Below the pieces are notes generated by a model that was not told the origin of the DNA, did not search any database, and worked only from the letters and a program-made list of their open reading frames with translations. A program made the translations under genes and the position numbers. A DNA stretch of 5,620 bases from contig JAKALH010000213.1 of NCBI GenBank assembly GCA_021813225.1, forward strand, positions 1-5,620, read 5' to 3'. Numbering within the stretch: the first letter of the stretch is position 1; each line of letters starts with the position of its first letter. This DNA is from Chloroflexota bacterium (GTDB lineage Bacteria; Chloroflexota; Anaerolineae; J036; Brachytrichaceae). Below are positions 1-5,620 of this stretch, piece after piece.

Positions 1-27
1 TTCAGGCGAAGTATAACTATTATCCGC

Positions 28-957
28 TTACGGTTTGCTTTCCAGCCAGACCTGCAGCGTACGCCCGACTCGCTGCAGGCTATCTGCACTGATTTTATCA
101 GGGGTATCCTGCGTGGTGTGCCAGTAGGGATAGTCGAAGTCGATCAGGTCTACGGCCGGCAAGCCACGCTCCAGAAATGGCGTATGGTCGTCGACCATAT
201 CCCACTTCAATTTACGGATGAACTGCCCGCCGTAACCCAGGCGGTCCGCCACATCCCAGATGCGACCGGCCAACGCCTGGTTGGAACTGCGTTCCAGGTA
301 GATATCCTGTTGCGCATCACCCACCATGTCAACGACAACGACGGCGCTGGGTTTCACAGTCAATTTGCCGGCAAAGTATCGAGAACCGACCAGCCAGCTC
401 CAACCGTCAAGGTCGCCGTTGTCCTCGGCGTCGAAGAAAACCAGCCAGACCTGCTTGCCGGTTCGGCTCGCGTTCAACACGCGCGACAGTTCCAGCAACA
501 CCGCGACACCGCTCGCACCGTCATCAGCGCCGGGGACGGGCTGGTCAGGATGCTGTTTATCCTGGTCGGCGCGCCGGCGGGTGTCGTAATGCGCGCCGAT
601 AATGACGATATTCCTGCCGTCTCCTTTGATTCCCACAAGGTTGCGTATTGGCGTGTTCATGTAGGTGAAGGTCTGTGTCTGCGTAACCCAGCCGTTCGCA
701 GCGAGTTCGTTGAGTATCCGGTCGCCTAATACACGGTTCGGTCTGGTGCCGGTAATGCGCGGGCCAAGGGCAACCTGCCGGACGACAGAGTCGTAAGCGC
801 GCGTCCCCGAAAATACCAGCGGCTGTGTTTGAGGCGTCGCAGTTGCTGCCGCCGACGGCGCCGGGGAGACGACCGGTGTCGCAACGGAATTCTCCGCGGT
901 GCACGCGGCGCCGACGGCGATGCACAGCATACATGCCCAACGAAGAGCCAGCCTCAT
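28..957 (-). CDS. Secreted M28-family zinc metallopeptidase / glutaminyl-peptide cyclotransferase-like protein
   Basis: Predicted 309-residue exported metalloenzyme of the M28 / glutaminyl cyclase fold. The N-terminus has a basic start (MRLALR), a hydrophobic core and a Cys at residue 19 (VGAAC, an imperfect lipobox), then an A/P/T/S-rich linker to about residue 46, so it is either secreted or lipid-anchored. Visible motifs are GAHYDTR (H123), PGADDGASG (D145, bridging-metal position), FFDAEDNG (E178 general base, D179 metal-ligand position), VVVDMVGD (D210), DDHTPFLERG (256-265) and YPYWHT (W279, H280 metal ligand). The DDHTPFL...WHT ending resembles glutaminyl cyclases more than classical aminopeptidases, so either activity is possible: cyclising N-terminal Gln or removing N-terminal residues. 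I chose the ATG at 957 because AAGGG lies 10 bases upstream. A TTG at 981 would add 8 residues and overlap the trmFO stop as TTGA, but it lacks a ribosome site. It follows trmFO by about 20 bases and is probably cotranscribed. The gene is intact, ending in TAA. Confidence 0.9.
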   Translation of the reverse strand: MRLALRWACMLCIAVGAACTAENSVATPVVSPAPSAAATATPQTQPLVFSGTRAYDSVVRQVALGPRITGTRPNRVLGDRILNELAANGWVTQTQTFTYMNTPIRNLVGIKGDGRNIVIIGAHYDTRRRADQDKQHPDQPVPGADDGASGVAVLLELSRVLNASRTGKQVWLVFFDAEDNGDLDGWSWLVGSRYFAGKLTVKPSAVVVVDMVGDAQQDIYLERSSNQALAGRIWDVADRLGYGGQFIRKLKWDMVDDHTPFLERGLPAVDLIDFDYPYWHTTQDTPDKISADSLQRVGRTLQVWLESKP

Positions 958-977
958 ATTCGCATTGCCCTTGATTT

Positions 978-2411
978 TCAAAGCACTGTCGGTTCACGAA
1001 TCTCTGCGGTTGGGATGCGGAGAACAGGCGCGGCGGCAATGCAGGCTTCCATGTCGCGAATGGCGCGCTGTGCGTACAGTGCGGAGCGCTGTCGTTTATC
1101 CTTCGGGGGATTCTCCAGCGCCGGCAGAATGCCGAAATTCGCCTTCATGGGCTGGAACCCGACAGGGTCGGCATGTGAGATGTAATAACACAGCGCGCCC
1201 AGCATCGTCGTCGCCGGCAGCTCTACCAGCGGTTCATTTCTGATCAGCGCGGCAGCGTTGACGCCTGCCAGTAAGCCCGTTGCCGCATTCCCCACATATC
1301 CCTCAACACCCATCACCTGACCGGCAAAGAACAACGATTCATGCGCCGGCGCAGCAGGATTATTGCCGGTTTTTTGTGCCGAGTAACGCAGTGTGGCGTC
1401 GAGCAGCAGCGGTGAATTGATGAAGGTATTGCGGTGCATGTGGCCGTGGCGCACGAATTCCGCGTGTTCCAGACCGGGGATCATGCGCAGGACGCGATCC
1501 TGCTCCGGGTACTTGAGGTTGGTCTGGAATCCGACCATGTTGTACAGCGAACCGGCGATGTTATCCTGGCGCAGTTGCACGACTGCGTAAGGGCGGCGGC
1601 CGGTTCGCGGATCTTTGATGCCAACCGGCCGCATCGGCCCGAAGGCCAGCGCATCCCTGCCGCGGCGCGCCATCACCTCAACCGGCAGGCAACCTTCAAA
1701 GAAAGAATCGTGGCTGATCTCGAAATCGCGCAACTGCGCCATTTCCGCCGTCACCAATGCATCGATGAAGGCGTTGTATTCGTCGTGCGACATCGGGCAG
1801 TTGATGTAATCCCCTTCCCCCAGGTGCTCGCCCGGAGCCGTGATCGTTCCATCGCCGTGTTTGCCGTAACGCGACGCACGGAACGCAACGCTGAAGTCGA
1901 TTGAATCCAGCGCGACAATCGGCGCGATGGCGTCCCAGAAATAGAGCTGCCCGGCGCCGGTAAACGAAGCGATATTGGCGGCCAGCGCGTCAGATGTCAA
2001 CGGGCCGGACGCGATCACCGTGACGCCGGTCGGGATGCGAGTCGCCTCTTCCCGCACCAGTTCGATGTTGGGGTGACTTGTGATTCTGTCGCCTATCAGA
2101 TCGGCAAACACATCGCGATCTACCGCGAGTGCGCCACCAGCAGGAACGCTGGCTGCCGTTGCGCATTCCATCATCAACGACCCCAACATGCGCAACTCTT
2201 GTTTCAGCAGACCGGGGGCGCGATCAACCTGATCGGAACCCAGCGAATTGCTGCACACCAGCTCGGCCAGCTTGTCAGTCGTGTGCGCCGGCGTCATCCG
2301 CCGCGGCCGCATCTCATACAGCTTCACATGTACGCCGCGCTGCGCCGCCTGCCAGGCAGCCTCTGTACCGGCCAAACCGCCGCCAATAACTGTGATCTCC
2401 CCGTTTTCCAA
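978..2411 (-). CDS. trmFO: Methylenetetrahydrofolate-tRNA-(uracil-5-)-methyltransferase TrmFO
   Basis: Cytoplasmic flavoenzyme that makes 5-methyluridine at position 54 of the tRNA T-loop, using methylene-tetrahydrofolate as carbon donor and FAD as cofactor. Sequence support runs along the whole protein: the FAD dinucleotide fold ITVIGGGLAGTEAAW (6-20), YEMRP (32-36), ELVCSNSL with C53, SVPAGGALAVDR (88-99), FFEGCLPVEVMARRG with C241, FGPMRPVGI, RPYAVVQLRQD, MHRNTFINSP and FFAGQVMGVEGY. C53 and C241 match the two cysteines known to be essential in Bacillus subtilis TrmFO (C53, C226). At 477 residues it is longer than the roughly 435 of B. subtilis, with extra loop residues near 183-200 and 342-360 and a longer C-terminus. 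The start is TTG at 2411: it places the conserved N-terminus correctly, GGAG sits 10 bases upstream (2425-2422), and no ATG fits. It is the first gene of a leftward unit with the M28 gene. Identification is very secure. Confidence 0.97.
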   Translation of the reverse strand: MENGEITVIGGGLAGTEAAWQAAQRGVHVKLYEMRPRRMTPAHTTDKLAELVCSNSLGSDQVDRAPGLLKQELRMLGSLMMECATAASVPAGGALAVDRDVFADLIGDRITSHPNIELVREEATRIPTGVTVIASGPLTSDALAANIASFTGAGQLYFWDAIAPIVALDSIDFSVAFRASRYGKHGDGTITAPGEHLGEGDYINCPMSHDEYNAFIDALVTAEMAQLRDFEISHDSFFEGCLPVEVMARRGRDALAFGPMRPVGIKDPRTGRRPYAVVQLRQDNIAGSLYNMVGFQTNLKYPEQDRVLRMIPGLEHAEFVRHGHMHRNTFINSPLLLDATLRYSAQKTGNNPAAPAHESLFFAGQVMGVEGYVGNAATGLLAGVNAAALIRNEPLVELPATTMLGALCYYISHADPVGFQPMKANFGILPALENPPKDKRQRSALYAQRAIRDMEACIAAAPVLRIPTAEIREPTVL

Positions 2412-2535
2412 CCTGTTATCGCTCCAGTGAATACCTGTCCTTTCGGCTGTCTTACCAACGACAACAATTATGTCGCAGGTTTTTACAACAATTTGACAGT
2501 TTTCTCATCGCTCAATCACAACGTATGCCTATTGT
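2412..2535. promoter_or_regulatory. Divergent intergenic promoter region between trmFO and the DUF1800 gene
   Basis: This 124-base AT-richer gap separates two outward-facing genes, so promoters for both must lie here or just inside the genes. On the plus strand there is a perfect TTGACA (2493-2498), but the hexamer 17 bases on (TCACAA) is a poor -10. TATTGT at 2530-2535 is a better -10-like box but lies too far from the TTGACA to pair with it. On the minus strand CATAAT (2472-2467) is a good -10 match without a clear -35. A 9-base direct repeat, ACAACAATT, occurs at 2461-2469 and 2485-2493. That the region is regulatory follows from the layout; the individual boxes are weak calls. Confidence 0.5.
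2461..2493. repeat. Pair of 9-base direct repeats in the divergent promoter region
   Basis: ACAACAATT is present at 2461-2469 and again at 2485-2493, 24 bases apart start to start. The copies flank the CATAAT -10-like box of the leftward unit, and the second reaches the TTGACA of the rightward unit. They could be half-sites for a regulator, or chance in an A/C-rich stretch. Confidence 0.3.
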
Positions 2536-4104
2536 ATGCGCATGAGCAACAGAAACCAGCGCCATTCAGTGGCATTCACGCGCCGGGATTTTCTGAAGGT
2601 CAGCCTTGCCGCAGCAGCGCTGACAGCATGCAGCCGTATTCCCGGGACGAGCACTATCGCCGGCAATTCGGCCACCACAGGCCAGTTGCCCACCACATCA
2701 GCCCCGACCGCCGCGCCAGCAGGCGCTACTGCGACACTGCAGGCGACTGCGACAACGAAGCAACCCGGGCTGGCATGGCTCGCGGCCAACCGGCTGATGT
2801 TCGGGCCGCGCGCGGGCGACCTGCAGCACATCGACGATATCGGCGTCGACGCATTCATTGAAGAACAGCTTGCGGTGAACGCGCCTGACAGCGACCGCCT
2901 GCAATCCAAACTGGCCCCGCTGACGAGCCTGAGCCTGAATACCGCGGCGCTCGTGCAGGACTCCCAGACTATCAAGACCAATGTGCTGATGCAGCTACAG
3001 CAGTCGACACTGCTGCGCGCAATCTACGGCGCACGCCAGTTGCATGAGGTCATGGTGGACTTCTGGACCAACCACTTCAATATCTATTTCTTCAAGAACG
3101 AGGACCGCTTTCTCAAGACTATCGACGACCGTGAGGTCATCCGGCCGCATACGCTCGGCAAGTTCATCGACATCCTCGATGCCAGCGCTCACAGCCCGGC
3201 CATGCTGGTTTTCCTTGACAACCAGACCAACCGTAAAGGCAATCCCAATGAGAATTACGGGCGCGAGTTGATGGAACTGCATACCATCAGCGTTGACGGC
3301 GGGTACACCCAGGATGATGTTGTGGCCGTGGCACGCGCATTCACGGGGTGGAGTGTGCGCGGTTATAACAAGAATAACCCCAACGCGAACGCCGGGGAAT
3401 TCGTATTCATCCCGGGGCAGCACGATAACGACGCCAAGACTATCCTCGGCCAGACACTTCCAGCCGGCGGCGGCGAACAGGATGGCATGAAGGTGCTGGA
3501 CCTGCTGGCGCACAACCCTCACACGGCGACATTCATCAGCGCCAAGCTGGCGCGCCGCTTCATCGCCGACCAGCCGCCTGCCAATGTCGTCAAGGCGGGA
3601 GCTTCGGCTTTTACCAGCAGCGGCGGCGACATCAAAGCCACACTCGGCGCAATCCTCCACAGCGAGGATTTCAAAAATTCCTTCGGGCAGAAAATCAAAC
3701 GACCGCTTGATCTGGTCGCCTCATCGCTGCGCGCACTCGATGCCGATACGGATGGCGGCGGCCTGTTGATTGGCGCGCTGGCGTTGATGGGCCAACCGCT
3801 GTTCCAATGGCAATTTCCCAATGGCTTCCCCGACACGAACGGCGCGTGGTCGGGGGCCGGGGTGATGCTGACGCGCTGGAATCTGGGCATCGCGCTTGGC
3901 GCGAACGCAATCAAGAACACCCATATCGACTTCGCCTCTCTCATACAGGGCCATTCGGGCGATGTGATAGACGCCCTGAGCATGCGTTTGTTTGGCTCAC
4001 CGTTGCCTGCCGACGTGCGCAATACCTTAAAGCCGTTTACCAGCGATACAGCCACACTGACGGCACTCCTGCTTGCGTCGCCGTTGTTCCAGATCAAGGG
4101 TTGA
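2536..4104 (+). CDS. DUF1800 family protein with Tat signal and lipobox
   Basis: A 522-residue member of the DUF1800 family (PF08811), whose biochemical activity is not established. The N-terminus has a clear twin-arginine signal, TRRDFLKVS (15-23), a short hydrophobic stretch and LTAC with C32, so it is predicted to be exported folded through Tat and lipid-anchored outside the membrane. Residues 33-75 form a Ser/Thr/Ala/Pro-rich linker. The domain follows with family hallmarks: LMFGPRAGD, MVDFWTNHFNIY (173-184), NENYGRELMELHT (238-250), YTQDDVVAVARAFTGW (257-272), HDNDAKTILG from H296, SAKLARRF, KRPLDLVASSLRAL, and a late GFPDTNGAWSGAG segment around 430-442. ATG at 2536 is the first start; ATG at 2542 (two codons on) is equally possible. 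Neither has a Shine-Dalgarno, unlike the other genes here. The DUF1501 gene begins 6 bases after its stop, in line with the usual pairing of these families. Length is normal and no frame damage is seen. Confidence 0.95.
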   Translation: MRMSNRNQRHSVAFTRRDFLKVSLAAAALTACSRIPGTSTIAGNSATTGQLPTTSAPTAAPAGATATLQATATTKQPGLAWLAANRLMFGPRAGDLQHIDDIGVDAFIEEQLAVNAPDSDRLQSKLAPLTSLSLNTAALVQDSQTIKTNVLMQLQQSTLLRAIYGARQLHEVMVDFWTNHFNIYFFKNEDRFLKTIDDREVIRPHTLGKFIDILDASAHSPAMLVFLDNQTNRKGNPNENYGRELMELHTISVDGGYTQDDVVAVARAFTGWSVRGYNKNNPNANAGEFVFIPGQHDNDAKTILGQTLPAGGGEQDGMKVLDLLAHNPHTATFISAKLARRFIADQPPANVVKAGASAFTSSGGDIKATLGAILHSEDFKNSFGQKIKRPLDLVASSLRALDADTDGGGLLIGALALMGQPLFQWQFPNGFPDTNGAWSGAGVMLTRWNLGIALGANAIKNTHIDFASLIQGHSGDVIDALSMRLFGSPLPADVRNTLKPFTSDTATLTALLLASPLFQIKG

Positions 4105-4110
4105 ATCGAG

Positions 4111-5352
4111 ATGGATAGATACCAACTGCTCAGTGCAATCGATATGAAACTGCCCGCATGGATGCCGCGCCTGGCATTTGCGCCGCAAGGCCAGGCGCCG
4201 CGTGGCGATGTCATCGTGTGCGTCTTTCAACGCGGCGGCATGGACGGCCTGAATGTCGTCGTGCCGGTGGGGGACTCGCACTATTACCAGTTGCGGCCAA
4301 CCATCGCCATCCCGCAGCCTAAATCCAGCGATCCGAAAGCGGCAATCGATCTGGATGGCCGATTCGGCCTGCATCCGGCGCTGACTGCGCTCAAACCGTT
4401 ATATGACGACAGCGCCCTGGCGATCGTTCACGCGGTCGGCTCTCCCGACCCGACTCATTCACACTTCGATGCGATGGACTACATGGAACGCGGTACGCCG
4501 GGATCGCGTGCGCTCACGACCGGCTGGCTGGCGCGACATCTGGCGACATCGAATAACGGTAACCATTCCCCTCTGCGCGCCGTCGGCATCAACGCCATGC
4601 TGCAGGCGTCGTTGCGCGGTGAGGTGCCGGCGGTGGCGTTGCGTTCCATCGCGGATTTCCACCTGCGCGGGCGGCCCAAGGACATCGCCATCCTGCAGAA
4701 AACGCTGGCTACGCTGTACTCGGCGCCCATGACGACCAATCCCTATCTGTTGAATCCCGCACGCGAAGTGCAGAACATCAGCCAGTTGTTATCAAAAATC
4801 AACACCGCGACATATAAACCGGCTACCGGGGCGAAGTATCCGCAGGGGAGCTTTGGCAGCGGCATGATGCAGGTCGCGCAACTCATCAAGGCCGAAGTCG
4901 GCCTGGAAGCCGCCTGTGTCGATGTGGGCGGCTGGGATACACATGCCAATGAAGGAGGGCCGGATGGATATATGGCCCGATTGCTTGGCGAACTGGGCAA
5001 CACACTGGCGGCTTTCTACAGCGACCTGGGAGACTGGGCCAGGCGAACCACCGTCGTGACCATGAGCGAGTTCGGGCGGCGCGCTAAGGAGAACGGCAGT
5101 TCAGGCACCGACCACGGGCATGGCAACGTCATGTTTGTTCTGGGCGGCAATGTCGCCGGCGGTAAAGTCCATGGCGACTGGCCGACGCTCGCCCTCGATA
5201 AACTGGCAGCGCCCGGCGACCTGGCCGTAACCACCGACTACCGCGATGTGCTGGCCGAAATCATCAGCAAGCGCCTGGGCAACGCCAGGCTGGACCAGGT
5301 ATTCCCCAACTACACGCCCCAGATGCGCGGCATCATCTCCTCGGCAGCCTGA
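4111..5352 (+). CDS. DUF1501 family protein (alkaline-phosphatase-superfamily-like) lacking an obvious export signal
   Basis: A 413-residue DUF1501 protein (PF07394), a family placed in the alkaline phosphatase/sulfatase superfamily but without an established substrate. Visible hallmarks are VFQRGGMDGLNVVVP (38-52), FGLHPAL, AIVHAVGSPDPTHSHFDAMDYME (104-126), VDVGGWDTH (270-278), VVTMSEFGRR (315-324) and GTDHGHGN (332-339). The D and H residues of WDTH and TDHGHG are the likely metal ligands by analogy with the superfamily. Translation starts at ATG 4111, with AAGGG (4096-4100) 10 bases upstream inside the end of the DUF1800 gene, pointing to cotranscription and perhaps translational coupling. 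Many relatives begin with a twin-arginine signal; here residues 1-32 include LPAWMPRLAFA, which looks like the tail of such a signal, but there is no RR pair and no real hydrophobic core. It may leave the cell bound to its Tat-exported partner, or stay inside. A hairpin terminator follows its stop. Confidence 0.95.
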   Translation: MDRYQLLSAIDMKLPAWMPRLAFAPQGQAPRGDVIVCVFQRGGMDGLNVVVPVGDSHYYQLRPTIAIPQPKSSDPKAAIDLDGRFGLHPALTALKPLYDDSALAIVHAVGSPDPTHSHFDAMDYMERGTPGSRALTTGWLARHLATSNNGNHSPLRAVGINAMLQASLRGEVPAVALRSIADFHLRGRPKDIAILQKTLATLYSAPMTTNPYLLNPAREVQNISQLLSKINTATYKPATGAKYPQGSFGSGMMQVAQLIKAEVGLEAACVDVGGWDTHANEGGPDGYMARLLGELGNTLAAFYSDLGDWARRTTVVTMSEFGRRAKENGSSGTDHGHGNVMFVLGGNVAGGKVHGDWPTLALDKLAAPGDLAVTTDYRDVLAEIISKRLGNARLDQVFPNYTPQMRGIISSAA

Positions 5353-5374
5353 ACCTGCGCATTGCTCGCGCCGT

Positions 5375-5411
5375 CGCAACTCCCGCTGTGATCTTTCCGG
5401 CGGGAGTTGCG
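5375..5411 (+). terminator. Hairpin terminator after the DUF1800-DUF1501 unit
   Basis: A perfect 12-base inverted repeat has arms at 5375-5386 (CGCAACTCCCGC) and 5400-5411 (GCGGGAGTTGCG), with a 13-base loop. It begins 22 bases after the DUF1501 stop codon. The stem is GC-rich, but only a short interrupted T tract (CATTTATT) follows, so it is a weaker intrinsic terminator than the stem suggests. It could also protect the 3' end of the mRNA. Confidence 0.75.
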
Positions 5412-5435
5412 CATTTATTGGCGCTTCCGTATTAT
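5407..5435 (+). promoter_or_regulatory. Possible sigma-70-type promoter for the gene at 5512
   Basis: TATTAT (5430-5435) matches the -10 consensus at 5 of 6 bases. TTGCGC (5407-5412) lies 17 bases upstream and keeps the TTG of a -35 box, matching 3 of 6. The -35 would overlap the right arm of the terminator hairpin. Position between a terminator and a new gene with its own ribosome site makes a promoter here likely, but these boxes are only a moderate match. Confidence 0.35.
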
Positions 5436-5443
5436 GATCGATT

Positions 5444-5457
5444 GGCGCAGTTGCGCC
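5444..5457. promoter_or_regulatory. Small perfect palindrome, possible operator
   Basis: GGCGCA (5444-5449) and TGCGCC (5452-5457) form a perfect 6-base inverted repeat with a 2-base centre. It lies just downstream of the proposed -10 box at 5430-5435, where a repressor could block transcription. It is short and GC-rich, so chance is a real alternative. Confidence 0.2.
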
Positions 5458-5500
5458 GGCGGCTTCAGACATATATCCAGTGGCTCGGACAGTTAACGCA

Positions 5501-5507
5501 AAAGGAG
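5501..5507 (+). promoter_or_regulatory. Strong Shine-Dalgarno sequence
   Basis: AAAGGAG lies 4 bases before the ATG at 5512 and is the best ribosome-binding site in the window. It decides the start of the truncated gene at the right edge. Confidence 0.75.
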
Positions 5508-5511
5508 TCCT

Positions 5512-5620
5512 ATGCGATTTGGGATCATGGAAATGCAACTCGGCATGTTGATACCGGCGAATGCGCCGCCTCAGGAGTTACTGGCCCGTGTCGCCGGATT
5601 TGAGCATGTCGCGTTGACCC
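5512..5620 (+). CDS. 5' end of an unidentified gene, possibly a sugar phosphate isomerase/epimerase-type TIM-barrel protein
   Basis: An open frame starts at ATG 5512 behind a strong ribosome site and runs off the window after 36 codons. It begins MRFGIMEMQLGMLIP, followed by a segment ending AGFEHVALT. No stop and no signal peptide are visible. The opening (a short strand with MRFGIMEMQ, then a polar segment with a His) loosely recalls the first strand of xylose-isomerase-like sugar phosphate isomerases/epimerases, but this is a weak impression from 36 residues. The gene call is supported by the ribosome site, the upstream terminator and promoter-like boxes; the product is not secure. It appears to be a separate transcription unit from the DUF pair. 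Confidence 0.7.
   Translation, partial: MRFGIMEMQLGMLIPANAPPQELLARVAGFEHVALT

Noticed and set aside
1..27. Possible terminator after the M28 gene
   Set aside because: Only 27 bases lie beyond the stop and they show no inverted repeat; the window edge prevents a judgement.
42..454. A 14-base direct repeat (CCAGCCAGACCTGC at 42-55 and 441-454)
   Set aside because: Both copies encode QVWL in the M28 protein with the same codons, once near the end and once in the core. The match is explained by coding and chance.
118..729. A 203-codon plus-strand open frame
   Set aside because: It lies wholly antisense to the M28 gene, whose catalytic motifs are intact. Its translation shows no recognisable domain and it lacks a ribosome site.
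2493..2521. TTGACA as a full sigma-70 promoter for the DUF1800 gene
   Set aside because: The -35 is perfect, but the hexamers at 16-18 bases spacing (such as TCACAA) are poor -10 matches, so I did not list it as a separate promoter.
2073..2861. A 262-codon plus-strand open frame spanning the divergent promoter region
   Set aside because: It runs antisense to the start of trmFO and out of frame through the Tat signal of the DUF1800 gene. Both are confidently identified, and the translation looks like random GC-rich sequence.
3519..4214. A 231-codon minus-strand open frame
   Set aside because: It is a shadow of the DUF1800 and DUF1501 coding sequences, with no family resemblance and no plausible start context.
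5388..5603. A 71-codon plus-strand open frame
   Set aside because: It begins inside the loop of the terminator hairpin, lacks a ribosome site and overlaps out of frame the better-supported start at 5512.

Overview
The window reads as an ordinary bacterial chromosomal segment, moderately GC-rich and densely coded. It holds four complete genes in two divergent pairs and the first 36 codons of a fifth gene. The best taxonomic guess is Chloroflexota (Anaerolineae-like). The grounds are a glutaminyl-cyclase-like M28 peptidase of the FDAEDNG/FDYPYWHT type, a folate-dependent TrmFO, and a Tat-exported DUF1800 protein next to DUF1501. This rests on recalled family distribution, not on a search.

Left half, minus strand (28-2411): trmFO (tRNA U54 methylation, TTG start) is followed almost without a gap by a secreted or lipid-anchored M28-family metallopeptidase / glutaminyl cyclase-like protein. 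Their order and spacing suggest one transcript, but their functions have no obvious link.

Middle (2412-2535): a 124-base divergent intergenic region must hold the promoters for both directions. It contains a perfect TTGACA without a good -10 at normal spacing, a CATAAT -10-like box for the minus strand, and a 9-base direct repeat. No coding sequence is visible in it.

Right half, plus strand (2536-5352): a DUF1800 protein with a twin-arginine signal and a lipobox is followed after 6 bases by a DUF1501 protein. This is a widespread conserved bacterial pair with no established biochemical role. Here only the first member has an export signal. The second retains just a remnant-like N-terminus without the twin arginine or a hydrophobic core, which is the most notable biological point of the window.

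Right end (5353-5620): a strong 12-bp stem hairpin looks like the terminator of the DUF pair. It is followed by a possible promoter, a small palindrome, a strong Shine-Dalgarno sequence and the start of a truncated gene. No RNA genes, CRISPR array, insertion sequence or other mobile element was seen. I found no clear evidence of a wholly new system. The DUF1800/DUF1501 pair is the only functionally undescribed unit.
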